A stretch of DNA of 64,000 bases from Sphingobacterium lumbrici (GCF_006476045.1 NZ_SRZY01000031.1:1-64000); one strand, 5' to 3'; positions 37,924 to 46,843 are shown, numbered from the stretch's first letter. A program made the numbers and translations. Notes: a model not told the origin generated them from the letters alone.

Positions 37924-37954
37924 CACTCCGCCTATTGTTACAATAGGCGGAGTG
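37924..37954 (+). terminator. Perfect 15-bp inverted repeat between protease and TlpA genes
   Basis: Arms 37924-37938 and 37940-37954 are perfectly complementary around a single central T at 37939 (arm CACTCCGCCTATTGT). There is no T run after it, so it is not a standard intrinsic terminator. It may act as a partial terminator, an RNase-processing stem or a binding site that sets different levels for the upstream and downstream genes. Confidence 0.6.
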
Positions 37955-37974
37955 TTGCGTTAATAAAACTAGAT

Positions 37975-39378
37975 ATGATGAAGGGATTTTTAGGGATAAT
38001 TGTGGTTTTATTTACACTGGCTGTAGACTGTCTGTATGCACAAGTAAATAAAGCAACTATAAATATCACGGTTGTAGGGAACTCTACTAGTGGGGTAAAT
38101 CTGTATAGACTGAAGGATGGAAGGGCTATAAGTTTGGGTTTTCAACGGCCTGATACCCATGGGAAATGTGCCTTTGAGTTGGATGAAGCCAAAGAAGGTA
38201 TTTATTTCTTCGCTAAAGCGGGTGGGAAAGGAAGCGATTATAAGTATGTTATTTATCTTAAGGCTGGCGATCAAAAGCAAGTAGAACTACATTATACGGG
38301 ACATAGTGTTGATTACGATAGTTGCGTTGTCCACGATGCCAACGTGGAGACCCACATATTGCAAAAATGGACAGATGATTTTAATGCTTATTGTCGCGCT
38401 GTAGGATGGAATATTCCGGAATCGTATCCGAAATACGAAGCCTTCGCAAAACATAGTAAACAGTTTGTACGTGACAATAAAACAAAGAATATATATTTCA
38501 ATACTTGGTTGGCCGATAAAATTGATACGGATTTAAAATACCTTAAAGCAGCTAATTTCTTTTATTTTGGTAGACGACTTAATTCCAGATATGATAGTAC
38601 TGCTAATGTAGCGGCTTTTTATAGGGATTTGGATGATAAGACCATTGTTTCTAATCCGGCTTTGCTGCGCTCTGAACACGGTCAAGACCTGTTGCATTAT
38701 GTCTTTGCGTATTGGGAGTTTAATAAGAGAAAAAGTGGAGAGGAGCTAGCTGTTCTTCCCTTTTCAAAAAATGTTCCCTTGATTACCAATAATGATGTTA
38801 AAGTAGCTTATTTGCTTTATAAAATGCCTGATATCAAAGAGTATGAGGTTTTTAAGGAGCAGGTGGAGCCTTTTCAAGATGTATTTATATCTACAGAGCA
38901 GAGGGAAGCATATCAAAGGAAATATGAGGAACTCTATTTGTTTGCGAAAGGGGCTAAGGGATATAACTTTAAACTGAAGGATGCACAGGATAGGGAATAC
39001 AGCTTGGATAGTTTCAAAGGGAAAGTGCTAATTATTGATATGTGGGCGATGTGGTGTGCTCCCTGCTTAGCGGAAAAGCCCATCATGGAAAAAATAGCAG
39101 AGGAGTATAGCGATCGTGATGATGTGGCTTTTGTGGGGGTTTCAGTGGACGGGTTACATAGAAAGGATATATGGAGCAGCTTTATTAAAAAGAAAGGCTT
39201 TACAAGTATAGAATTATTATCTAATTCGACCGAATCTATACAGAAGTATTATAGAATAGAAGGAATTCCAAGATTTTTGATCTTTGACAAGGAGGGCCGA
39301 ATTGTGACTGTAGATGCGCCACGCCCATCAACACCTGGGTTTAAAAAGATTATCGACGATACTCTGGGTGTTAAGTAG
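37975..39378 (+). CDS. TlpA-like thioredoxin-domain protein (first of two)
   Basis: A 467-residue protein with Sec signal peptide (FLGIIVVLFTLAVDCLYAQ). The N-terminal beta-rich part (about 23-120) resembles DUF4369-type domains. A helical middle follows, and a C-terminal AhpC/TSA-thioredoxin domain (about 330-467) with FKGKVLIIDMWAMWCAPC. The redox cysteines are C361 and C364, and GIPRFLIFDKEGRIV has the cis-Pro segment. Such TlpA/ResA-like proteins reduce or isomerise disulfides in the periplasm and are often encoded near SusC/D. Here it may keep the surface proteins or a cystine-containing peptide substrate reduced. It follows a strong palindrome 20 bp upstream. Confidence 0.85.
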   Translation: MMKGFLGIIVVLFTLAVDCLYAQVNKATINITVVGNSTSGVNLYRLKDGRAISLGFQRPDTHGKCAFELDEAKEGIYFFAKAGGKGSDYKYVIYLKAGDQKQVELHYTGHSVDYDSCVVHDANVETHILQKWTDDFNAYCRAVGWNIPESYPKYEAFAKHSKQFVRDNKTKNIYFNTWLADKIDTDLKYLKAANFFYFGRRLNSRYDSTANVAAFYRDLDDKTIVSNPALLRSEHGQDLLHYVFAYWEFNKRKSGEELAVLPFSKNVPLITNNDVKVAYLLYKMPDIKEYEVFKEQVEPFQDVFISTEQREAYQRKYEELYLFAKGAKGYNFKLKDAQDREYSLDSFKGKVLIIDMWAMWCAPCLAEKPIMEKIAEEYSDRDDVAFVGVSVDGLHRKDIWSSFIKKKGFTSIELLSNSTESIQKYYRIEGIPRFLIFDKEGRIVTVDAPRPSTPGFKKIIDDTLGVK

Positions 39379-39426
39379 TAAAGGGATGGAGAGGATTGGT
39401 TTGATTTATTTAAAAAGTTAGTGAAA

Positions 39427-41196
39427 ATGGCGAAATTCGTTAAGAATATTGTAATAATTACAGTATTGAGCATATTGGGCTTAGGAAAGCTATATGCTCA
39501 ACAAAAATGGGTAACCTTGTCAGGCTCCTTTACCGAAAAGAAAAACTATGAGGTTATAATAGTAGGAATGGACGGCAATCGATCGTTTCGTCTAGCACAA
39601 TATTTTGTGGATACAACGGATAACCGTTTCTTACTGACAGTTCCGATGATATCCGGAGTAGACTGCTCATTGCAGGTGGTGGTGATGAAGGAAGGTCATC
39701 GAAGACTGGAAGTTGATCATCGTGTCAGTTTCCCTTTGCAACTTGATGGACAAGATCTCGAACTAACACTTGACCCATCCTTGTTTCAACAAGATCAGAA
39801 AGGACTGACTGTAAAGCCACAGGTGAAAAAACACCAAGTAGCTTCAGTGTCGGGCATCGCCAGAGGACTAAAGAGTGGATTGGAATTGTCATTGGATAAG
39901 GTAGTCGATGGCCAGTTGCAAAAGGTTCAAATTTTTAGAATGCAACAGAACGATTCTACCTTTAATTTCCAGCTTCTTGTTGAAAAAGAAGGGTTTTATT
40001 ATATTTCTACGTTAAGATCGAGAAAAAGGATTTATCTAAAACCACAAGATAAGATTAATCTTACGTTGGATGTGGCAACGGGTACGACGATAGGGACTTC
40101 TAAATCAACAGAAGAAAATGAAATGATTGTACAATGGGAGAAAATAATGCTACCATTGACGATGATTGCTATGGAGTATAAACCAGACAGGGAACTTTTT
40201 TTTAAATTATATACATCGAAGCAGTTGGAAATCAATGCCTTTATTGAAAAGGTTAAAACTTCCAACTCCCAATTTAACGCACTGTTTAAAATGGCAAGTC
40301 AGGTAGATAATAATCGACTTGCGTTAGAGGTGTTATGGAAATCTTCTGTCCGGAAAGTAGCATCGACATTTATACAGGCGAAGGAATTTTTGGATGTCCC
40401 GAATGATTACAGAGAACTAGTGTACAAAAATAAGGAAGAATCTTCCGGCATCCTTTTATTGGGAGAAGGATATGAGTATATTAATCTGTTGGCAAAACTC
40501 AATCTGCTCAAGGTTGAAGAAACTACGAGAAGGCAGTGGGGGGATGCTGAAAGAGTAGTCTTTATGATGGAGTCGATTACTAATGACGATCTGAAATCGG
40601 TGTTGCTAAAAGCACAATTGGATGAACTGGAGTTCAATGTGTCAAACTATAGTGAATTCAGGGACATCTTCATGCCATACGCGCAGTATGTAAAGGATGG
40701 TACTATTCGAAAGAAATACGATGGATTGTACCGTATGTTTGCCGCGGATACAGCTTTTATTGGAAAATCGGCCTATGATTTTACATTACCTGATGGAAAA
40801 GGAAGGATGTTCTCCATGAAGGATTTCAAAGGGAAAGTGATTTTTATTGATGTATGGGCAACATGGTGCGGTCCCTGTAAGGTCCAAATGCCATTCTTAA
40901 AAGAAATCGAAGAGCATTATCATGGGAATGAGCATATTGTCTTTGTCGGTATCTCGCTTGACGCGGAAAAGGATAAGGATAAATGGCTCAATATGATTAA
41001 AGAAAAGGAATTGGGAGGTGTTCAGTTATTGGATAGTAAGGGTGAGTCATTCGCTCGAAAATACAATATTGCAGCCATCCCGCGTTTCTGCCTGATTGAC
41101 AAAAACGGGAATTGGTCGGAAGTACGCTGCCCGCTACCGGAAAGTAAGGAAAAACTGATACGCTATATCGATAAGGAACTGATGCGTTTGAATTAA
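39427..41196 (+). CDS. TlpA-like thioredoxin-domain protein (second of two)
   Basis: A 589-residue protein when begun at ATG 39427; the frame opens two codons earlier with GTG. Signal peptide (IVIITVLSILGLGKLYAQ). Two beta-rich domains (about 25-220) and a helical middle precede the thioredoxin domain (about 450-589). The active site is FIDVWATWCGPC, with C481 and C484, and AAIPRFCLIDKNGN carries the cis-Pro region. It is longer than the upstream TlpA paralogue by about 120 residues at the N-terminal side. It is the last gene of locus B and is followed by a 19-bp perfect hairpin. Confidence 0.85.
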   Translation: MAKFVKNIVIITVLSILGLGKLYAQQKWVTLSGSFTEKKNYEVIIVGMDGNRSFRLAQYFVDTTDNRFLLTVPMISGVDCSLQVVVMKEGHRRLEVDHRVSFPLQLDGQDLELTLDPSLFQQDQKGLTVKPQVKKHQVASVSGIARGLKSGLELSLDKVVDGQLQKVQIFRMQQNDSTFNFQLLVEKEGFYYISTLRSRKRIYLKPQDKINLTLDVATGTTIGTSKSTEENEMIVQWEKIMLPLTMIAMEYKPDRELFFKLYTSKQLEINAFIEKVKTSNSQFNALFKMASQVDNNRLALEVLWKSSVRKVASTFIQAKEFLDVPNDYRELVYKNKEESSGILLLGEGYEYINLLAKLNLLKVEETTRRQWGDAERVVFMMESITNDDLKSVLLKAQLDELEFNVSNYSEFRDIFMPYAQYVKDGTIRKKYDGLYRMFAADTAFIGKSAYDFTLPDGKGRMFSMKDFKGKVIFIDVWATWCGPCKVQMPFLKEIEEHYHGNEHIVFVGISLDAEKDKDKWLNMIKEKELGGVQLLDSKGESFARKYNIAAIPRFCLIDKNGNWSEVRCPLPESKEKLIRYIDKELMRLN

Positions 41197-41296
41197 AGGA
41201 CTGAGACGTTTAAGACTGCAACACAATTTGAAAGGGCTGAAAAAGCTCTTCAGGAATTATCCACTTTTTACTATTTGTATAATGTCAGGATCATAT

Positions 41297-41343
41297 AGTC
41301 CCCCATTATTGCACAGCAACTTCTTGTGCAATAATGGGGGACT
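41297..41343 (+). terminator. 19-bp perfect hairpin ending locus B
   Basis: Arms 41297-41315 and 41325-41343 (AGTCCCCCATTATTGCACA and its exact complement) enclose a 9-base loop. There is no following T tract. Its position 100 bp after the last TlpA gene suggests a transcript end or a 3' stabiliser of the long operon mRNA. Confidence 0.65.
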
Positions 41344-41410
41344 TGTCTGATAAGATCAATTTCGGATTACTTTTTGATAATATTGATGAATCTTGCTTGT
41401 TGACTCTTCA

Positions 41411-41466
41411 ATAGATTTGAATCTATACGTTGATATAAACTAGATAGATTGACAATGGTCAATCTT
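41411..41466 (+). promoter_or_regulatory. Two palindromes upstream of the fuconate dehydratase gene
   Basis: ATAGATT-TG-AATCTAT lies at 41411-41426, and AGATTGAC-AATG-GTCAATCT at 41446-41465, followed by T's. Both share an AGATT half-site. They lie about 95-150 bp before the ATG at 41560, in the spacer that must contain the promoter of the fucose cassette. They may be operators for a sugar-responsive repressor; the second could also work as a weak terminator. Confidence 0.4.
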
Positions 41467-41559
41467 TTTTATCTTCCGTTATATTAAATTATATAGTTAC
41501 CATTCAACTATCATTGAGCCAAAGGAACCATTTAGCAATAAATAACGACATATTAATAC

Positions 41560-42780
41560 ATGATAAAAGGGTATAAAATTCAAGACAGACGTTTTCCTTT
41601 ACAGTTGGGAGTTGGAAGTGATGCCATTCATCAAGATCCAATCTACTCTTATACAGTAACTAGCTTGACGGACGAAGTCGGTAGAGAAGGCGTCGGCTTG
41701 GCATTCACCATCGGAGCCGGAAATGAATTGGTTTGCCAAGCTGCAAAATTTTATGCCGAAAAGTTGGTGGGTAAGGACATTGAAGAAATTATGGCATCGT
41801 TCGGCAGTATTTTTAATGATCTGAGTAACGAACAACAGTTTAGGTGGCTTGGCCCACATAAGGGGATTGTTCATTTGGCGTTGGCTTCTGTAACCAATGC
41901 TTGTTACGATTTATGGGCAAAGACTCGAGGTGTGCCTTTATGGAAGTTATTGATTGACCTTAGTCCACAAGATATTGTCAATACCCTTGATCTATCCTAT
42001 CTTGAAGATGAATTGTCGGCAAGTGAGGCAGTAGATTTGCTAACCGCTCAACGAGCTGGACTTGGGGATAGAATAGGAATAATAAACACAGGATATCCTG
42101 GTTATGATACATCGGTAGGCTGGTTCAATTACAGCGATGAACAGGTAAAGGCTAATTGCCGGAAGGCACTGGATGCCGGGTTTGAAGCCATGAAACTGAA
42201 AGTTGGTAGCAGGGATCCGTTGCGGGATATAAAAAGAGCACATATTGTTAGAGAAATCTGTGGGGATAAAGTGAAGGTGATGTTGGACGCTAATCAACAA
42301 TGGACATTACCGCAGGCGATGTCTATTTGCAAGGAACTGAAGGAAATGAACCCGTATTGGATTGAGGAACCTACCCATCCGGACGATATTCTGGCACATA
42401 AAAAACTGGCCGATGCGATTGCGCCGATTAAGGTGGCAATGGGAGAACATGTGCCCAATAGAATATTGTTTAAAAACTATTTGCAGCTAAATGCTACGGG
42501 TTTCGTGCAGGTAGATGCGGTGAGGGTAGGAGGTGTAAGTGAATTTATTACGGTAAGTTTACTATGCCGTAAATACAATATTCCGGTAGTGCCACATGTA
42601 GGTGATATGGGCCAACTGCACCAACATCTTGTATTGTTCAACCATATTTCTATGGGGCATGAAGCTTTGTTTTTGGAGCATATTCCACATCTCAAATCCT
42701 ATTTTAAGCATCCGGTGCGTGTAGAGGATGGGGTGTACCATACACCGATGGAAGTAGGGAGCAGTTGTGATTTACTTTAA
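41560..42780 (+). CDS. L-fuconate dehydratase (enolase superfamily)
   Basis: A 406-residue cytosolic enzyme that dehydrates L-fuconate to 2-keto-3-deoxy-L-fuconate. It follows the layout of FucD/ENOSF1 proteins from the start: RFPLQLGVGSDAIHQDPIYS, RWLGPHKGIVHLALASV and DLWAKTRGVPLWKLL. The C-terminal barrel carries the K-x-K pair (K212, K214) and the metal ligands D243 (MLDANQQW), E269/E270 (IEEP) and E296 (GEH). H346 (PHVGDMG) is the second catalytic base. Length is slightly below that of the human homologue (about 440). It starts a three-gene cassette with a symporter 11 bp downstream and an SDR dehydrogenase, so it most likely degrades fucose released by the surrounding glycosidases. Confidence 0.88.
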   Translation: MIKGYKIQDRRFPLQLGVGSDAIHQDPIYSYTVTSLTDEVGREGVGLAFTIGAGNELVCQAAKFYAEKLVGKDIEEIMASFGSIFNDLSNEQQFRWLGPHKGIVHLALASVTNACYDLWAKTRGVPLWKLLIDLSPQDIVNTLDLSYLEDELSASEAVDLLTAQRAGLGDRIGIINTGYPGYDTSVGWFNYSDEQVKANCRKALDAGFEAMKLKVGSRDPLRDIKRAHIVREICGDKVKVMLDANQQWTLPQAMSICKELKEMNPYWIEEPTHPDDILAHKKLADAIAPIKVAMGEHVPNRILFKNYLQLNATGFVQVDAVRVGGVSEFITVSLLCRKYNIPVVPHVGDMGQLHQHLVLFNHISMGHEALFLEHIPHLKSYFKHPVRVEDGVYHTPMEVGSSCDLL

Positions 42781-42791
42781 AATATAAGATT

Positions 42792-44432
42792 ATGTTAGGG
42801 TCTATAGACTTAGGTATTTCCATTATTTATATATTGCTCATCTTAGTCGTAGGGATATGGGCAGGTGTCAGTCAGAAGCGGGCAAATAAGCATTCAGCCA
42901 GCGATTATTTCCTGGCAGGTAAATCGCTGAAATGGCCTGCTATAGGTCTTGCTCTCTTCGCAACAAATATATCCACTGTACATTTGGTTAGTTTGGCACA
43001 GAGTGGGTTTGACACGGGGTTGTTGAATGGGAATTTTGAATGGATGGCAGCCTTTACACTTATCCTGCTTGCCCTCTTTTTTGTGCCGTTCTATTTGAAG
43101 TCGGGGGTATCTACCTTGCCTGATTTTCTAGAAAGAAGATATGATAAAGCCAGTCGCGAATGGTTGACGTTGATTTCTATCGTATCAGCGATTGTTATAC
43201 ACATTGCCTTCTCTATGTTAGCGGGGGGCATTGTCCTCAAAACTCTATTTGGGTTTGATATGTATATCAGTATTACGGTAATTTGCATTATCACGGGAAT
43301 CTATACCATACTTGGGGGATTGCGTGCCGTGGTGATTACGGAATCCATTCAGACTATTGTACTATTGGCGGGAGCTTTTATCATCAGCTTTGCAGCCTAC
43401 GATAAAATGGGCGGATGGACATCGATGAAAGATGTGTTGATGGATGAAGGCGAGCTTGAACGATTGTCCATGTTACGCCCACACGGAGATAGCAGTGGTA
43501 TGCCGTGGTACGCGGTGATCTTAGGCTATCCCATTTTGGGGATTTGGTATTGGTGTGCCGATCAGACGATCGTACAACGTGTGTTAGGTGCGAAAGACGA
43601 AAATCACGGTAGAGTCGGCGCACTCTTTTGTGGGTTCATCAAAATCCTCCCTGTATTCATTTTTGTCCTTCCAGGGCTATTTGCCTATACCTTGTTTAAA
43701 ACCGGGCAGCTAGATCTGATAACTTTAGGTGTTGATGCCGAAGGAAAGGTGAATTCTAAAGGTATCTATACCCTGATGATTACCCAATTGTTGCCTTCTG
43801 GTTTGATAGGCGTGCTGGTTGCGGCTTTGCTATCCGGTTTAATGAGTCAAATATCCGGTGCGCTTAATTCGGTATCAACGATGGTTAGTTACGATATATA
43901 TAAGCAAAAGCGACCACAAGCGACGGACAAGCAACTCATCCGTGCAGGTAAGATTTCTGCGGTAATCGCAATGGCTTTCTCTTTATCTCTTTTGCCCTTG
44001 TTGGATAAATATGAGAGCATCTTCAATGGTATCAACGATGTAATTGCGCATATTGCTCCACCGATTACCTGTGTCTTTCTTTTAGGTGTATTCTGGAAAA
44101 AAGCTTCCGCAGAATCTTCTAAATGGACTTTATGGATTGGATCGGCTTTGGGTGTGGTTGTATTTGTCGCAAATAAGTTGTTCCCGGAAACATGGATAGG
44201 TCAGATCCCTTTTATGGTGATGGCTTTTTATTTGTTTGTGGTATGTGTAGTGTTGCAGGTTACATGCTCGTACCTTTATCCGGTACGACACACCTCAGTG
44301 AGTAGGGAACTGTATTGGAAGAATCCCTTAGAGCCTCTTATGGGGGTAGCCTGGAAGGGACTTGGTAATTATCGCATATTGTCCGGATTGCTGCTGGTTA
44401 CAGTTGTTGTATTATATGGAATATTTAAGTAG
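42792..44432 (+). CDS. Sodium:solute symporter (SSS family), probable sugar transporter
   Basis: A 546-residue inner-membrane protein with about 14 hydrophobic segments, starting LGISIIYILLILVVGIWAGV. Family motifs include SASDYFLAGKSLKWPAIGLA (the G-rich loop of SSS proteins), YTILGGLRAVVITESIQTIV, and WYWCADQTIVQRVLGAKDEN, the SGLT-type sugar-transport signature. AALLSGLMSQISGALNSVST forms the core Na-binding helix. It imports a solute with sodium; the genomic position directly after L-fuconate dehydratase points to L-fucose or a related deoxysugar or acid. It lies 11 bp downstream of that gene and is in the same operon as the SDR that follows. Confidence 0.88.
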   Translation: MLGSIDLGISIIYILLILVVGIWAGVSQKRANKHSASDYFLAGKSLKWPAIGLALFATNISTVHLVSLAQSGFDTGLLNGNFEWMAAFTLILLALFFVPFYLKSGVSTLPDFLERRYDKASREWLTLISIVSAIVIHIAFSMLAGGIVLKTLFGFDMYISITVICIITGIYTILGGLRAVVITESIQTIVLLAGAFIISFAAYDKMGGWTSMKDVLMDEGELERLSMLRPHGDSSGMPWYAVILGYPILGIWYWCADQTIVQRVLGAKDENHGRVGALFCGFIKILPVFIFVLPGLFAYTLFKTGQLDLITLGVDAEGKVNSKGIYTLMITQLLPSGLIGVLVAALLSGLMSQISGALNSVSTMVSYDIYKQKRPQATDKQLIRAGKISAVIAMAFSLSLLPLLDKYESIFNGINDVIAHIAPPITCVFLLGVFWKKASAESSKWTLWIGSALGVVVFVANKLFPETWIGQIPFMVMAFYLFVVCVVLQVTCSYLYPVRHTSVSRELYWKNPLEPLMGVAWKGLGNYRILSGLLLVTVVVLYGIFK

Positions 44433-44498
44433 GAAGAAGATACTTAGCCTGACATGGAAAAGAGCTTCTATACGGAGTTCAAAATAGGAGAAACAGTT

Positions 44499-45269
44499 AT
44501 GAAATTATTGGAAGGTAAAGTTATATTGATTACAGGAGGCACAGCGGGCATAGGACTCTCCTGTGCGCAAGCTTATACCGATGCGGGAGCTGCTGTTGTA
44601 TGTGTAGGTAATGATACCGAGCAGATCAAAATGACAAAGGAGATTCTAGGTGAAAGCGGTATGGTGCTGGTTGCGGATGTTTCAAAAGCGCAAGAAGTGG
44701 AAGAGATAGTCTACCGTACCATAAAGCATTTTGGAAGATTGGATGTGGTACATAATAATGCTGGAATTGCTAGTCCTTCGAAACCTTTGCATCTTACCAA
44801 TGAAGATGAATGGGATAGGTTAATGCATGTCAATGTGAAGAGTATATTATTAACAACACAATTTGCCTATCCTTATTTAAGGATGGCGAAGGGGTGTATT
44901 TTGAATACCAGTAGTCTGGTGGCAGAGATAGGTCAAGAAAACCACGCAGCTTATGCGGCTACCAAAGGAGCTGTAAATGCACTGACCAAATCCATGGCTA
45001 TCGACTATGCCAAAGATGAAATACGGGTAAATGCTGTAATGCCGGCTGCTGTGATGACCCCAACTTTACAGCAATGGCTAAGAGAGCAAGAAAATCCATC
45101 AAATATGACGAAATTTTTGGAAGATATACATCTATTGGGGTATTGTCCTGATGGCGATGTAATTGCGGATGCTTGTGTATTCCTGATATCGGATAAAGCT
45201 CGTTTTATTACAGGTGTTAATATGCCTGTTTCCGGTGGTGCAGAACTGGGGTATAGAAGAAATGTTTGA
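44499..45269 (+). CDS. Short-chain dehydrogenase/reductase of the fucose cassette
   Basis: A 256-residue NAD(P)-dependent oxidoreductase. I start it at ATG 44499, which follows a GGAG-containing sequence at good spacing; the frame also has an ATG at 44454, but that adds 15 residues before the normal SDR beginning. TGGTAGIG is the dinucleotide-binding glycine motif, and NNAGIA follows. The catalytic residues are S139 (NTSS), Y152 and K156 (YAATK). In the non-phosphorylative fucose route an SDR acts either as L-fucose dehydrogenase or as 2-keto-3-deoxy-L-fuconate dehydrogenase. The sequence does not decide between them. The lactonase and the diketo-acid hydrolase needed to complete the route are not in this window. 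Confidence 0.85.
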   Translation: MKLLEGKVILITGGTAGIGLSCAQAYTDAGAAVVCVGNDTEQIKMTKEILGESGMVLVADVSKAQEVEEIVYRTIKHFGRLDVVHNNAGIASPSKPLHLTNEDEWDRLMHVNVKSILLTTQFAYPYLRMAKGCILNTSSLVAEIGQENHAAYAATKGAVNALTKSMAIDYAKDEIRVNAVMPAAVMTPTLQQWLREQENPSNMTKFLEDIHLLGYCPDGDVIADACVFLISDKARFITGVNMPVSGGAELGYRRNV

Positions 45270-45458
45270 ATCTCTGTATAATGACCAATTTTGGAACAGG
45301 ATAGTTAAAATAATGTTAATATAGCGTAAGTATTGAGCAATGCAGTGTGTCTCTTTAAGCTTTTGAGCTTGTAATTTAGCATCACTAAATAAGAGTAGTG
45401 ATATTGCTTCAATGTAATTGTATTAGGTAAACCAATGTTAAGTTAAATAAATCTGGAT

Positions 45459-46640
45459 ATGATTAGGATACTCGCTTTGTTGTTTGTTTTTACAATGCTA
45501 TTTGCTATAGGCTTAAAAGCCCAGGAAAAAAATCCATTGGATTTGAAAGCCATGATGCCTGAAGAAATCCGTGAAGAAAATGTTTTTATGTCTGATGATC
45601 AGTATACTTGGTGTAGTAGTGTCATTGAAGGTGAGGATGGGAAGTTTCACATGTTCTATTCTCGGTGGGCGCATGGAAAACGAGCGGAGACAGATGATCC
45701 GATGAATCATATTTTCGATGGTTTCAATGGTTGGCTAAAATACTCGGAAATAGCCTATGCTGTATCCGATCATATTACCGGACCGTACCACTACGTCAAA
45801 ACTATCCTTAAAGGAGATGGTGATCCAAATAAATGGGACCGCTATACCATGCATAATCCACAGATTCGAAAGTTTGGAAAAGACTATTATTTATATTATA
45901 TCAGTAACTCATTTGATCCAAACTTTACAGTACCGAACGCAAAGTTTGGTAAGGATTGGGCGCACTGGCTTAAATATAACTGTACGCAAAAAATTGGCGT
46001 TCTTAAGGCAGGATCGATAGTAGATCTAGTTAGTGGCAAGTTCGAAAAAGCAACAGCGCCATTGTTGGAAGCAGATAATAAAAGAACCTTTGAAGTTACG
46101 ACAAACCCTTCAGTAACCGAAGGTCCTGATGGTAAATATTATATGATATTCAAATCGCGTAAACCTAATGTAGGGAACATGACGATGTGGATGGCAGTGA
46201 GTGATAGACCTGACCGACCATTTAAAATAATTTCAGAGGTATTTACAGAAGCAGATTTGGCGTGTGAAGATCCCTTTCTATGGTACGATAAGAAACGGAA
46301 GCGTTTTTATGCAGCGGTCAAATATTATGCTAATAGCAAAGTGTTAGCGCCACAATTTGGCGCATTGGCGTTAATCACATCCGTAGATGCAACCCATTGG
46401 GAAGCGGCAATGCATTCGGTAATATCCCTGCGGTCTGTGCAATTTAGCGGTAAAGGGGAGCTTGCCTTGGCACATCTGGAACGTCCATTCTTGATTTTTG
46501 ACAGAAAAGGAAATCCAAAGGCACTTTTTGCTGCAGCATCGATTCTAGAACCAACTAAGGGAGATATTACACATGTTATACCCGAATACAATACGTTTAG
46601 TATTGGATTTGAACTATCCGATAAGAAAGGTAAAAATTAA
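45459..46640 (+). CDS. Secreted five-bladed beta-propeller glycoside hydrolase-like protein
   Basis: A 393-residue protein with signal peptide (ILALLFVFTMLFAIGLKAQ). Repeated blade elements are visible: YTWCSSVIEGEDGKFHMFYS, YSEIAYAVSDHITGPYHYV, NPQIRKFGKDYYLYYIS, TNPSVTEGPDGKYYMIFKS and EDPFLWYDKKRKRFYAAVKY. Acidic residues at blade starts are as in the GH43/GH32/GH117 fold group. Homologues are usually annotated only as glycoside hydrolase family proteins, so substrate and mechanism are uncertain. It is separated from the fucose cassette by 189 bp and followed by a truncated gene relic, which suggests the original operon continued further. Confidence 0.7.
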   Translation: MIRILALLFVFTMLFAIGLKAQEKNPLDLKAMMPEEIREENVFMSDDQYTWCSSVIEGEDGKFHMFYSRWAHGKRAETDDPMNHIFDGFNGWLKYSEIAYAVSDHITGPYHYVKTILKGDGDPNKWDRYTMHNPQIRKFGKDYYLYYISNSFDPNFTVPNAKFGKDWAHWLKYNCTQKIGVLKAGSIVDLVSGKFEKATAPLLEADNKRTFEVTTNPSVTEGPDGKYYMIFKSRKPNVGNMTMWMAVSDRPDRPFKIISEVFTEADLACEDPFLWYDKKRKRFYAAVKYYANSKVLAPQFGALALITSVDATHWEAAMHSVISLRSVQFSGKGELALAHLERPFLIFDRKGNPKALFAAASILEPTKGDITHVIPEYNTFSIGFELSDKKGKN

Positions 46641-46664
46641 CACTTAAATTAAATATAAACCATT

Positions 46665-46805
46665 ATGAACAGCATTGTTAAATATATGATTTTTATGTCG
46701 CTGTTGTTTGTTACGGCCATTTCCTCGGCTCAACCAGGAAAAACGGTAGTAGGTAAGATTGTCAACGAAGGAGGTAAGGCTATTCCAAAGTGGAGATGTC
46801 CTTGA
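46665..46805 (+). pseudogene. Truncated N-terminus of a CarboxypepD_reg-like (SusC-type) gene
   Basis: A 46-codon frame, ATG 46665 to TGA 46805, begins with a complete signal peptide (MIFMSLLFVTAISSAQ) and then PGKTVVGKIVNEGGKAIP, the first strand of a carboxypeptidase-regulatory-like domain as found at the start of SusC proteins. After KAIP the text breaks off into KWRCP and a stop; family members continue with 'GATV' and about 60 more residues of the domain. It lies 25 bp behind the beta-propeller gene, as an operon member would. The break coincides with an 8-bp sequence repeated in inverse orientation at 49988. A functional microprotein is unlikely. Confidence 0.7.
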
Positions 46806-46843
46806 TTAGGAGGGAATTTAATCATCAACTTAGTTTGTATATA

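Noticed and set aside
45757..46020. 87-codon plus-strand frame inside the beta-propeller gene
   Set aside because: Lies in another frame fully inside a gene with clear propeller repeats; no independent support.
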